Source: Mycobacterium florentinum (GTDB lineage Bacteria; Actinomycetota; Actinomycetes; Mycobacteriales; Mycobacteriaceae). Taken from it: a stretch of DNA of 64,000 nucleotides. The notes under the pieces are model-generated. The model had not been told where the DNA came from. It saw only the letters and a list, made by a program, of their open reading frames with translations, and ran no database searches. The position numbers were made by a program, and so were the translations under genes. Location: NCBI RefSeq assembly GCF_010730355.1, contig NZ_AP022576.1, positions 2,108,001 through 2,172,000 on the forward strand. The letters run 5' to 3'. Within the stretch, counting starts at the first letter, position 1. Each line of letters begins with the position of its first letter. This document shows, in pieces, positions 1 through 8,107 of the stretch.

Positions 1-773
1 GCGACCGCACGGTGCAGTGGCTCGGCCGGAGATTTCTTGGCGAAGTCGACGACGTCGCGCCGGGCCGCGAGGACGTCTTGCAGCGGCCCGTCATGGATCG
101 CTTCCGAAATCTCTCGCCGTTCCCGCTCCGAGGCCGCCATCGTCTCAGCGAGCAGCGCCTCCCGCGAAGCGGTGATTCGGGCCAGTTCGGCAACGTATCG
201 CCGGCGAAAGAGGACGGCATGTAGCGCTGTGCCACATAGGAATCCGTAGATCAGCACGATGACGAAGGTCTTCGGCCAGCCCAGTTGATGCGGAATGACG
301 GGGTCTTGAAGTATCGATACGGTGAATGCGGCGAAGGCAAAGGTCAGGCCCACGGTGGCGCGCCGTCCCGATAGGTCCAGCGAAACCATGCGCGGCACCA
401 ACACCATCAACAACAGCGGAATGTGCCCACCGGGTGACAACAGTTTGAAGCCGACAATCGCCACCACGTCAACCATCGCGAGGATGAACAGCGTGCGGTC
501 CGTCGCCATCGACCGGCTTGCGGAGGAATACACCAGAATCAGCACGCTCAACGCAATGAGGGCATAACCCACGGCCACCGCATCGTCCGGAGCCCATCTC
601 GGGGCACGGTAATCCGTATGGACCACGACGGCCCCGATCATGATGATCACGACGACCATCCGCTGCACCGACACGACTCGCAGTGAACGCCAACGATGTT
701 CACGGAACACCGCGTCCAGCTCCGTGCCGGTGATCTCGGTGTCGTTGGCCGAGACTTCGCGTGACGGCTTCAA
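1..773 (-). CDS. Membrane sensor histidine kinase (HisKA_3 type), 3' end cut by the window
   Basis: An open frame of 257 codons runs off the left edge, so the ATP-binding C-terminus is missing. About six hydrophobic segments lie between residues 30 and 190. A dimerisation/phosphoacceptor helix follows, with the motif ISEAIHDGPLQDVL and the likely phosphorylated His near residue 227; this DGPLQ form is typical of NarL/DesK-class (HisKA_3) kinases. The start is TTG at 773: an in-frame stop lies ten codons upstream, no ATG or GTG is available in between, and AGAGGA sits 7 nt before the TTG. It is divergent from the reductase gene at 875. A partner NarL-type response regulator would be expected just beyond the window. 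The ligand is unknown. Confidence 0.82.
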   Translation of the reverse strand, partial: MKPSREVSANDTEITGTELDAVFREHRWRSLRVVSVQRMVVVIIMIGAVVVHTDYRAPRWAPDDAVAVGYALIALSVLILVYSSASRSMATDRTLFILAMVDVVAIVGFKLLSPGGHIPLLLMVLVPRMVSLDLSGRRATVGLTFAFAAFTVSILQDPVIPHQLGWPKTFVIVLIYGFLCGTALHAVLFRRRYVAELARITASREALLAETMAASERERREISEAIHDGPLQDVLAARRDVVDFAKKSPAEPLHRAV

Positions 774-784
774 CTGCCATCCTC

Positions 785-804
785 TGACTCGTGTTGTGAC
801 TCGT
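785..804. repeat. Two direct copies of TGACTCGT upstream of the kinase
   Basis: The octamer TGACTCGT occurs at 785-792 and again at 797-804, a 12-nt period. It lies in the divergent intergenic region, immediately upstream of the TTG start of the kinase. The position fits a regulator-binding direct repeat, but the match to any known factor is not established. Confidence 0.4.
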
Positions 805-862
805 CAAAGGCTATACGGGCGACCGAAAAGCGACCAAGCGAAAGCTCGGCATCGGTCAGGGC

Positions 863-874
863 TAACGTCGTCGT
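863..874 (+). promoter_or_regulatory. Candidate -10 box for a leaderless transcript of the 875 gene
   Basis: TAACGT (863-868) fits the mycobacterial TANNNT -10 pattern and ends 6 nt before the ATG at 875, which places transcription initiation on or next to the start codon. No Shine-Dalgarno-like sequence lies in front of this ATG, as expected for a leaderless mRNA. The call rests on pattern only. Confidence 0.45.
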
Positions 875-1873
875 ATGGACACTTTTCAGGCGTTGGTAGC
901 CCGTCAGGATGGTGACCGGATCACCGCGTCGGTCGAGACGCTCAGCCCGTCCGACCTGCCGCCCGGTGAAGTGACGATCCGGGTGCTGTTTTCCAGCGTC
1001 AACTACAAGGACGCGCTGGCGCTGACGCCCAGGGGCGGCGTCGTGCGCGACTATCCGATCGTGCCGGGCATCGACCTCACCGGCGAGGTCGTCGAGTCTC
1101 GGTCGCCGGACTTCAGCGTGGGTGACAAGGTGCTGGCCCACGGGTACCAGATCGGCACCGGCCACCACGGCGGCTACGCCGAGTACGCGCGGCTGCCGGC
1201 CGATCAGGTGGTGACACTCGGCGCGCTGAGCCCGCGCGAGGGCGCGGCCATCGGAACCGCCGGCTTCACCGCCGCGATGAGCGTGCAGGCGCTGATCGAT
1301 TGGGGCATCGCGCCCGACGACGGGCAGATCGTGGTCACCGGCGCCTCCGGCGGTGTCGGCTCGGTCAGCGTGGACATGCTCGCCGCCGCGGGCTACCAGG
1401 TGGTCGCCTCCAGCGGTAAAGAATCTGCCGCCGGAATGCTGAAAGAGCTTGGCGCCAAAGAGATTATCGGCCGGCTACCCGCCGATCCCGACGCCAAGCC
1501 TCGTCCCCTGGCCAAGGCGCGATGGGCGGGCGCGGTCGACTGCGTCGGGGGCGCGACATTGGCCGATGTGCTCAGCACCGTCGAATACGGGGGCGCGGTG
1601 GCGGCCAGCGGCCTCACCGGCGGGCCCGCGCTGCACACCACCGTGATGCCGTTCATCCTGCGCGGCATCTCCTTGCTCGGCATGGATTCGGTGCTGATGC
1701 CGATCGCGCGGCGCCGCAAGCTGTGGGCGCTGCTCGGCGCCTCGCTCAAGCCGCGGCACCTGGACTCGGTCACCAGCGACGTCGACGTCAAGGACGTCGT
1801 CGGCGTGTTGGATCAGCTGCGCGCGGGCAGCTACTCCGGCCGCGCGGTGGTACGTGTCGCCGGCGGATTCTGA
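875..1873 (+). CDS. Acrylyl-CoA reductase / YhdH-like NADPH oxidoreductase (MDR family)
   Basis: This 332-residue zinc-free medium-chain dehydrogenase/reductase has an N-terminal GroES-like fold containing SSVNYKDALAL (about 40-50). A Rossmann domain follows with the nucleotide-binding loop GASGGVGS at 156-163. The NYKD signature and the GG-rich region LTGGPALHTTVMPF near 240 are typical of the AcuI/YhdH branch, which reduces acryloyl-CoA or quinones with NADPH. It stands alone on the plus strand, 63 nt before the next MDR gene, and appears to be translated leaderless. Substrate cannot be told from sequence; quinone reductase remains an alternative. Confidence 0.85.
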   Translation: MDTFQALVARQDGDRITASVETLSPSDLPPGEVTIRVLFSSVNYKDALALTPRGGVVRDYPIVPGIDLTGEVVESRSPDFSVGDKVLAHGYQIGTGHHGGYAEYARLPADQVVTLGALSPREGAAIGTAGFTAAMSVQALIDWGIAPDDGQIVVTGASGGVGSVSVDMLAAAGYQVVASSGKESAAGMLKELGAKEIIGRLPADPDAKPRPLAKARWAGAVDCVGGATLADVLSTVEYGGAVAASGLTGGPALHTTVMPFILRGISLLGMDSVLMPIARRRKLWALLGASLKPRHLDSVTSDVDVKDVVGVLDQLRAGSYSGRAVVRVAGGF

Positions 1874-1936
1874 GCTGGCAGTAGGCTATTCGAGCGCCGG
1901 CCGGAGGCTTCCGGCCCTATCTACAACGGAGGCAAC

Positions 1937-2905
1937 ATGCGCGCAGCACGCGTGACTCGGCTTGATGGTCCAGACGCGATCGAGGTGGGCGAGGTTGACG
2001 AACCCACCGGCGACGGGATCGTCGTCGAGGTGCACGCCGCCGGTGCCGCGTTCCCGGACGCGCTGCTGACCCGCGGCCTCTATCAATACCGGCCCGACCC
2101 GCCGTTCATCCTGGGAGCGGAGATCGCCGGGGTCGTTCGATCGGCGCCGGACGGCGCGCATGTGCAGCCCGGCGATCGGGTTGTCGGTCTGACAATGCTC
2201 AGCGGAGGCATGGCCGAGGTCGCGGTGCTCGCCCCCGACCGGGCGTTCAAGCTGCCGGACAACGTGAGCTTCGAGGCGGGCGCCGGCTTGCTGTTCAACG
2301 ACCTGACGATGTACTTCGCGCTGACGGTGCGCGGCCGCCTGCAACCGGGCGAAACCGTGCTGGTGCACGGCGCGGCCGGCGGGATCGGGACCTCGACACT
2401 GCGACTGGCGCCGGCGCTCGGAGCGTCGCGCACCATCGCGGTGGTCAGCAGCGAGGAGAAGGCCCAGATCGCCACCGCGGCAGGCGCGACCGACGTGGTG
2501 TTGGCCGAGGGCTTCAAGGACGCGGTCAAGGAATTGACCGGCGGCCGCGGCGTCGACATGGTCGTCGACCCGGTCGGCGGTGACCGGTTCACCGATTCGC
2601 TGCGCTCGCTGGTCGCGGGCGGGCGGCTGCTGGTCATCGGCTTCACCGGCGGCGAGATCCCCACCGTCAAGGTAAACCGGTTGCTGCTCAACAATATTGA
2701 CGTTGTCGGTGTCGGTTGGGGCGCCTGGGCGGGAACACACCCCGGATCACTGGAAGAGCAGTGGGCCGGACTCGAGCGCCTGCTCGCCTCGGGGCAGCTG
2801 GCCGCGCCGCAGCCGGAGGTGTACCCGCTGGAACAAGCCGCCGCCGCGGTCGCGTCCATGGAGAACCGCACCGCCAAAGGAAAAGTCGTCCTGCGCGTCC
2901 GCTGA
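1937..2905 (+). CDS. fadB4: NADPH:quinone oxidoreductase-like protein (FadB4 type)
   Basis: This 322-residue MDR protein carries the GroES-like domain in the first 120 residues and a Rossmann loop HGAAGGIGT at about 144-152, followed by the conserved GRGVDMVVDPVGGD segment near 205-218. It closely resembles the protein named FadB4 (Rv3141) in M. tuberculosis, which sits just upstream of the Rv3143-nuo region; here a ten-gene catabolic block separates them. Despite the 'Fad' name, the family reaction is NADPH-dependent reduction of quinones or enones, not 3-hydroxyacyl-CoA dehydrogenation. The ATG is preceded by ACGGAGG at a 5-nt spacing. Confidence 0.85.
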   Translation: MRAARVTRLDGPDAIEVGEVDEPTGDGIVVEVHAAGAAFPDALLTRGLYQYRPDPPFILGAEIAGVVRSAPDGAHVQPGDRVVGLTMLSGGMAEVAVLAPDRAFKLPDNVSFEAGAGLLFNDLTMYFALTVRGRLQPGETVLVHGAAGGIGTSTLRLAPALGASRTIAVVSSEEKAQIATAAGATDVVLAEGFKDAVKELTGGRGVDMVVDPVGGDRFTDSLRSLVAGGRLLVIGFTGGEIPTVKVNRLLLNNIDVVGVGWGAWAGTHPGSLEEQWAGLERLLASGQLAAPQPEVYPLEQAAAAVASMENRTAKGKVVLRVR

Positions 2906-2935
2906 CCCCATCTGATCCGCGACACTTAAACGTCT

Positions 2936-2953
2936 GCGACGACACGCCGTCGC
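2936..2953 (+). terminator. Small hairpin after fadB4
   Basis: GCGACG and CGTCGC are complementary arms around a 6-nt loop, 31 nt after the fadB4 stop. There is no T-tract, so intrinsic termination is doubtful; it may simply be a weak stem. Confidence 0.25.
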
Positions 2954-3023
2954 GGTCCGCAATGGCTTAAGTCTCGGCACCAGGACCGCAAGCACGGCCT
3001 CACCCTTGTGCACGCCCAAAAGA

Positions 3024-3041
3024 GAAAGTAATGTCACTTTC
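3024..3041. promoter_or_regulatory. Inverted repeat GAAAGT-N6-ACTTTC, candidate operator of the catabolic operon
   Basis: GAAAGT (3024-3029) and ACTTTC (3036-3041) are perfect inverted arms around AATGTC. The repeat lies 33 nt before the first gene of the operon that contains its own TetR-family gene at 7468. Size and position fit a TetR operator overlapping the promoter. Regulator assignment is inference. Confidence 0.5.
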
Positions 3042-3073
3042 AGTTTTGTCGTCAGCTCCGAGGAGTGTCACCC

Positions 3074-4165
3074 ATGGAATCCTTCGTTCACCTGCGCAAA
3101 GGCAAGACACCGCATCGCCTGCACGCCGACCTCGACGGCCTTAAGGACGACGAGCTGGGCCGCGGCGGATTCACCGGGCGTACCGCCAACATCTACCGCC
3201 GCCACGACCCCACCGCCTACCGGGCGTCCGGACCGCTGCGCCCCGTCGACGTGCTGTCCAGCGAGCTCAAACCCAGCGACGCCACCGACGCCCAAGGTGG
3301 ACCGCTGCTGATGTTCAGCAACGACGACTGCCGGGTACTGCTGAGCCGCCGCCACGAGCCGATGCCCTACTTCGCCCGCCACGTCGACGGCGATCTGCTG
3401 TCCTTCGTCCACCAAGGCACCGGGCTGCTGGAGACCGAGTTCGGTCCGCTGCGCTACCGGGAGGGCGACTGGGTCTACATCCCGAAGGCGTGCACCTGGC
3501 GCCAGGTGCCGGATCGCGAAACCACGCTGCTGATGATCGAGGCCACCGACGAGTTCCGGGTGCCGCCGCCCGGCCCGCTGGGCCGTCACTTCCCGTTCGA
3601 CCCGTCGCAGGCCACGATTCCCGAACCGGCTCCGATCGAGGACGACGGCCGCGACGAGTACGAGGTCCGCCTCGTTCACGAGGGCGGTCCGACAACGCTT
3701 GTTTACCAACATAATCCACTCGACGTCGAAGGCTGGCGCGGCGACAACTTCGCGTTCACCTTCAACATCGACGACTACAACGTGATCACCTCCGACAGCG
3801 TCCACCTGCCGCCGACGGTGCATCTATTCATGCAGGCGACCGGCGTGTACGTGATGAACTTCCTGCCCAAGCCCGCCGAGGGTGTCGTCGGCACCGAACG
3901 CACGCCCTGGTATCACCGCAACGTCGACTACGATGAAATCGCGTTCTTTCACGGCGGCTCGCTCTACGGCATTCCGATGCCCCCGGGCCTGATTACCCAT
4001 GCGCCGCAAGGCGTTCACCACGGCGCACCAGAGAAGGCGCGCGAACGAGCACGCCGCAAGTTCGACGAGCATTCGCGCGTCGACTGGCAGGTCATCGCCG
4101 TCGACACCCGCCGGCGACTGACACCGTCACCCGAAGTACTGGCCAACGATCTAGGACAACACTGA
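3074..4165 (+). CDS. Homogentisate 1,2-dioxygenase-like cupin protein
   Basis: This 363-residue protein resembles the bicupin homogentisate 1,2-dioxygenase family, Fe(II) enzymes that open homogentisate to maleylacetoacetate. Candidate iron ligands are visible: His281 in WYHRN, Glu288 (or Asp287) shortly after it, and His309 in LITHAPQG, in the order His, acid, His expected for the family. It is shorter than classical HGD (about 430-445). ATG at 3074 is preferred to the in-frame GTG at 3065 because the GTG lies inside the AGGAG that serves the ATG 8 nt later. It is the first gene of the operon; the stop overlaps the next ATG by 1 nt. No homogentisate-pathway partners lie nearby, so the true substrate may differ. 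Confidence 0.72.
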   Translation: MESFVHLRKGKTPHRLHADLDGLKDDELGRGGFTGRTANIYRRHDPTAYRASGPLRPVDVLSSELKPSDATDAQGGPLLMFSNDDCRVLLSRRHEPMPYFARHVDGDLLSFVHQGTGLLETEFGPLRYREGDWVYIPKACTWRQVPDRETTLLMIEATDEFRVPPPGPLGRHFPFDPSQATIPEPAPIEDDGRDEYEVRLVHEGGPTTLVYQHNPLDVEGWRGDNFAFTFNIDDYNVITSDSVHLPPTVHLFMQATGVYVMNFLPKPAEGVVGTERTPWYHRNVDYDEIAFFHGGSLYGIPMPPGLITHAPQGVHHGAPEKARERARRKFDEHSRVDWQVIAVDTRRRLTPSPEVLANDLGQH

Positions 4166-5364
4166 TGAGTCAAGCCGTGAAGCGATCCGTCAAGCACGAC
4201 TACGAACGAATCCCGTATCTGGTTGCCTTCCAGAACAATTCCGGCGTCCGCGACGTCTACGGCGGGCTGGCCGAGATCACCGTGCTGGAGAGCTATCTGC
4301 TCAAGCCGAAAGACAAGCCGTCGGACACTGTGCTGGTGTTCATGCACCCGATCGGCGGCGGCGCCTATCTGCCGATGATCAACGCGCTGGCCCGGGCCGG
4401 CCACCACGTCATCTACTGCAACAGCCGGTTCCGCGGCACGGACTCGGCGCTGCTGATGGAGAAGGTCGTCGAGGATCTGGGCGAGTGCATCACGGACGCC
4501 AAGAACCGGTTGGGCTACGCCAAGGTGGTGCTGGCCGGGTGGAGCGGCGGCGGCTCGTTGTCGGTGTTCTACCAGCAGCAGGCCCAGCACGCGACGATCA
4601 CGTCGAGCCCGACCGGCGACGGGCCGGACCTCACCAAGCTGGAGCTGCCCGCCGCCGACGGCATCATGCTGCTGGCCGCGCACATCAGCCGGCACGGCAC
4701 GCTGACCGAATGGCTCGACGCGTCCATCCTCGACGAATCCGATCCCACCAAGCGTGATCCCGAGCTGGATCTCTACAACCCCGACAACCCCAACCAGCCG
4801 CCCTACACCGAGGAATTCCTGGCCCGGTACCGTCAAGCGCAGATTGACCGCAACCGCCGCATCACCGCATGGGCCAAAGAGAAACTGGCTGAATTGACCG
4901 CTCAGGGCCGCCCCGACGACGAGTTCGGATTCGTCGTGCATGGCACGATGGCCGACCCCCGCTGGCTGGATCCGACCGTCGACCCCAATGAGCGCACGCC
5001 GGGCACCTGTTATCTGGGCGACCCGCGGGTGGTGAACATGAGCCCGGTCGGGCTGGCCCGCTTCTCGACGCTGCGCGGCTGGCTGTCGCAATGGAGCTAC
5101 GACGAAGCCCGCGGCGACGGCGTGGACTGCGGGCGCGACATCGCGATCCCCGCGCTGGTGATCGGCAACCTGGCCGACGACGCCTGCACACCCAGCCACA
5201 CCCGGAGGCTATTCGAGGCGATCGGGCATCCCGACAAGGAGATGCACGAAATCCCCGGCGCCACACACTATTACGCCGGCCCGGACCAGCGCGACAAACT
5301 GCGCCAGGCCGTCGACATCGTCACCGATTGGCTGGTCCGGCACGATTTCGCGAGCGCCGAATGA
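4165..5364 (+). CDS. Alpha/beta hydrolase
   Basis: The 399-residue protein has an oxyanion-type HPIGGG stretch at 61-66 and a nucleophile elbow GWSGG at 125-129, with Ser127 as the presumed catalytic serine. An acidic residue in the ALVIGNLADDACTPS strand near 330-345 and a His in GATHYY near 370 complete a plausible triad. It is translationally coupled on both sides (1-nt overlap upstream, 4-nt ATGA overlap downstream). Within the operon it could hydrolyse a ring-cleavage product, an ester or a CoA thioester; sequence does not decide. Confidence 0.8.
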   Translation: MSQAVKRSVKHDYERIPYLVAFQNNSGVRDVYGGLAEITVLESYLLKPKDKPSDTVLVFMHPIGGGAYLPMINALARAGHHVIYCNSRFRGTDSALLMEKVVEDLGECITDAKNRLGYAKVVLAGWSGGGSLSVFYQQQAQHATITSSPTGDGPDLTKLELPAADGIMLLAAHISRHGTLTEWLDASILDESDPTKRDPELDLYNPDNPNQPPYTEEFLARYRQAQIDRNRRITAWAKEKLAELTAQGRPDDEFGFVVHGTMADPRWLDPTVDPNERTPGTCYLGDPRVVNMSPVGLARFSTLRGWLSQWSYDEARGDGVDCGRDIAIPALVIGNLADDACTPSHTRRLFEAIGHPDKEMHEIPGATHYYAGPDQRDKLRQAVDIVTDWLVRHDFASAE

Positions 5365-6566
5365 CCCCAAGCGGACCGCTGGACGGCATCCGGGTGCTCG
5401 AGCTGGGCACCTTGATCGCGGGTCCGTTCGCCGGCCGCCTGCTCGGCGACATGGGCGCCGACGTCATCAAGGTGGAGCCGCCGGGCGCCCCGGACCCGCT
5501 GCGCTACTGGGGCCAGGCCGAACACCAGGGGCACCACGTGTTCTGGACCGTGGCCGCGCGCAACAAGAAGGCCATCACGCTCGACCTGCGCCGGCCGCGG
5601 GGCCGCGAGCTGTTCCTCGAGCTCGTCGAGAAGTCCGACATCGTGGTGGAGAACTTCCGTCCGGGCACGCTGGAGAAGTGGGACCTGGGCTACGACGTGC
5701 TCAGCGCGCGCAACGCCGGCATCATCCTGGTCCGGGTGTCCGGCTACGGGCAGACCGGGCCCGACGCCCACAAGGCCGGCTACGCCTCGGTGGCCGAGGC
5801 CGCCAGTGGATTGCGGCACCTCAACGGCTTTCCCGGCGGACCACCACCCCGGATTGCGCTCTCCCTCGGCGACAGCCTGGCCGGCATGTTCGGCGCCCAG
5901 GGCGCGCTGGCCGCGCTGTACCGCCGCAGCGTGACCGGGCGGGGACAGGTCGTCGACGTCGCGCTGACCGAATCATGCTTGGCCATCCAGGAATCCACCA
6001 TCCCCGACTACGACGTTGGCGGCGTGGTGCGCGGACCGTCGGGCACCCGGCTGGAAGGCATCGCGCCGTCCAACATCTATCGCAGTGCCGACGATTCGTG
6101 GGTGGTGATCGCCGCCAACCAGGACACCGTTTTCGCCCGGCTGTGCGCGGCGATGGGCCGCCCCGAGCTGGCCGGCGACGACCGGTTCGCCACGCACACC
6201 GCGCGCGGGCGCAACCAGGACGAGCTCGACAAGATCATCGGCGCGTGGGCTGCCGAGCGCCAGCCCGGCGACATCGTCGAAACCCTTTCTGCCGCAGGCG
6301 TGATCGCGGGTCCCATCAACACCGTCGCGGAGGTCGTCGACGACCCTCAGCTGCGGGCGCGCGGCATGCTGGTCGAGCACTACGACGAACGCATCGAACG
6401 CAATGTGTTGGGGCCCGGTGTTATTCCGGTGCTGTCGGAATCGCCGGGCAGCGTCCGCTGCGCCGGGCCCGCCTGCCCGGGACAACACAACGACGACGTC
6501 TACGCGGGGCTGCTGGGCAAGACCGCCGAGGAGCTCGAGGCATTGCGCGGTGAGGGGGTGCTGTGA
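5361..6566 (+). CDS. Class III CoA-transferase (CaiB/BaiF family)
   Basis: This 401-residue protein begins with the family block GIRVLELGTLIAGPFAGRL followed by GADVIKVEPP. The conserved Asp that forms the acyl anhydride during CoA transfer is the Asp of SLGDSLAG near residue 170. The family moves CoA between acyl-CoA donors and free carboxylates, so here it probably activates the operon's substrate acid. It overlaps the upstream hydrolase and the downstream lyase by 4 nt each, which implies one mRNA and coupled translation. Confidence 0.87.
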   Translation: MTPSGPLDGIRVLELGTLIAGPFAGRLLGDMGADVIKVEPPGAPDPLRYWGQAEHQGHHVFWTVAARNKKAITLDLRRPRGRELFLELVEKSDIVVENFRPGTLEKWDLGYDVLSARNAGIILVRVSGYGQTGPDAHKAGYASVAEAASGLRHLNGFPGGPPPRIALSLGDSLAGMFGAQGALAALYRRSVTGRGQVVDVALTESCLAIQESTIPDYDVGGVVRGPSGTRLEGIAPSNIYRSADDSWVVIAANQDTVFARLCAAMGRPELAGDDRFATHTARGRNQDELDKIIGAWAAERQPGDIVETLSAAGVIAGPINTVAEVVDDPQLRARGMLVEHYDERIERNVLGPGVIPVLSESPGSVRCAGPACPGQHNDDVYAGLLGKTAEELEALRGEGVL

Positions 6567-7468
6567 ACCTGCACGTCGATATCCGTGAGGTGGCTCTGCG
6601 CGACGGGCTGCAGATCGAAAAGCCAATCCCGTTGTCCGCCAAGCTGGAACTGCTCGCCGCGGTGGCCGCCACCGGCGTGCGCGAGGTCGAGGTCACCGCG
6701 TTCGTGTCCCCGACGAAGGTGCCGTCGATGGCCGACGCCGCCGAACTCGCCGCCGAGCTGCACAACTACCCCGACATCGAATTCTCCGCCCTGGTCGCCA
6801 GCCCCAACGGCGCCAAGCGCGCCGTTGGGGCCGGACTGCGGTCGATCGAATACGTGGTGGCCGCCGACGATACGTTCAGCAAGGCCAACGTCGGGCGCAC
6901 CAGCGCGGAAGCCACCGACCAGATCGACGAGATCCTCGCGATCGCGCACGGCAACTCTGGCTTTCCGGTCACGGTCGAGGTTGTCATCGCCACCGCGTGG
7001 GATTCGCCGTTCGAAGGCCCCACCCCACCGCAGCGGGTGCTGGAGATCGCCGCGGCCGCCCGCGACCGCGGGGCCGACCGCCTGTCGATCGCTGATACCA
7101 TCGGCACCACCACCCCGGGCCGGGTGAGTTCGCTGATCGCCCAACTGCGTCCGGTGATCGGCGACCTGCCGCTGGGCGCACACTTCCACAACACCCGCGG
7201 CGCCGGGCTGGCCAGCGCGTACGCGGCGGTCACCGCCGGCGTCACCCGGCTGGACTCCTCGGTCGGTGGGCTGGGCGGCTGCCCGTTCGCGCCGGGCGCC
7301 ACCGGCAACATCGCCACCGAGGACCTGGTCTACCTGCTGACCGACAGCGGCATCGACGTGGACGTCGACCTGCAGGCCGCGATCGCCGCCGCCGATGTCG
7401 CGAAATCGGCTGTCGGCCATGACCTGCCGAGCGCGCTGCTGCGCGCCGGCGACCGGATCCGGAACTGA
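6563..7468 (+). CDS. Hydroxymethylglutaryl-CoA lyase-like enzyme
   Basis: This 301-residue member of the HMGL-like family (TIM barrel) starts with DIREVALRDGLQIEK, the metal and substrate loop, and continues with VEVTAFVSPTKVPSMADA. The flexible catalytic loop GGLGGCPFAPGATGN is intact with Cys240. HMG-CoA lyase splits 3-hydroxy-3-methylglutaryl-CoA into acetyl-CoA and acetoacetate; homologues cleave other 3-hydroxyacyl-CoAs with a carboxyl arm. GTG start at 6563 within a 4-nt overlap. In this operon it would act as the C-C bond-breaking step. Confidence 0.85.
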   Translation: MNLHVDIREVALRDGLQIEKPIPLSAKLELLAAVAATGVREVEVTAFVSPTKVPSMADAAELAAELHNYPDIEFSALVASPNGAKRAVGAGLRSIEYVVAADDTFSKANVGRTSAEATDQIDEILAIAHGNSGFPVTVEVVIATAWDSPFEGPTPPQRVLEIAAAARDRGADRLSIADTIGTTTPGRVSSLIAQLRPVIGDLPLGAHFHNTRGAGLASAYAAVTAGVTRLDSSVGGLGGCPFAPGATGNIATEDLVYLLTDSGIDVDVDLQAAIAAADVAKSAVGHDLPSALLRAGDRIRN

Positions 7469-8097
7469 TGTCCTCACCCGTCCCCGACGCGTCGCGGGCG
7501 CTGACATCCAAAGGCCGTCAGACCAGACAGGCCATCGAACAGGCAGCGCGAAAACTGTTTGCCGAACGCGGCTTTCACGGCACCACGCTGGCCGACATCA
7601 CGTCGGCCGCCGGAAAATCACCGGCGGTCTTCTACCGTTACTTCGCCGACAAGGAAGACCTGTTGGCCGCGCTGGCGGAGTCGTTCCTGCACGATGTGGT
7701 GGCCCCGTCCGGGTTGAGCGTGCACCTGCCGGAGTCCGCGGATGACAACGCGTTCTTCACCTCGGTCGTCACCGGTTACTGGAACATCTTCAAGCAGAAC
7801 ATCGGCATCATGATCGCGGTCTCACAGCTGGCCGCCACTCAACCGCGGTTCGCGGCCGTGCAGAACGAGTTTCGAAAGTTCGGCATGGACATCGTCGCCG
7901 CCTCGGTGCGGCGCGCCCAGGAGCAGGGCTACGGCAACGAGCTCAACCCGCAACACACCGCGGCGGCCATCGCGCTGCTGTTCGAGAACTTCACCACCGT
8001 CTTCGTCGGGCAGTCCGGTCTCGGAATCCAGATCAGCGACGAGGACGCCATCACCACCCTATCGACGGTTTGGAAGAAGACTCTCTACGGCGTGTAA
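7468..8097 (+). CDS. TetR-family regulator of the catabolic operon
   Basis: The 209-residue protein has an N-terminal helix-turn-helix domain (about residues 14-60) with the signature ARKLFAERGFHGTTLADI and the recognition region KSPAVFYRYFADKEDLL. The C-terminal ligand-binding part does not reveal the ligand. Its ATG overlaps the stop of the lyase by one base, so it is co-transcribed with its presumed targets. The inverted repeat at 3024-3041 is the likeliest operator; an acyl-CoA pathway intermediate is a reasonable inducer guess. Confidence 0.87.
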   Translation: MSSPVPDASRALTSKGRQTRQAIEQAARKLFAERGFHGTTLADITSAAGKSPAVFYRYFADKEDLLAALAESFLHDVVAPSGLSVHLPESADDNAFFTSVVTGYWNIFKQNIGIMIAVSQLAATQPRFAAVQNEFRKFGMDIVAASVRRAQEQGYGNELNPQHTAAAIALLFENFTTVFVGQSGLGIQISDEDAITTLSTVWKKTLYGV

Positions 8098-8107
8098 GGA
8101 GATCATC

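Noticed and set aside
785..804. CRISPR-like repeats
   Set aside because: Only two 8-nt copies with a 12-nt period; no array, spacers or cas genes anywhere in the window.
4015..5199. Long minus-strand open frame opposite the hydrolase gene
   Set aside because: Composition (Val/Gln/Arg/His repeats) is typical of antisense frames in high-GC DNA; the plus strand encodes a complete alpha/beta hydrolase with an active site.
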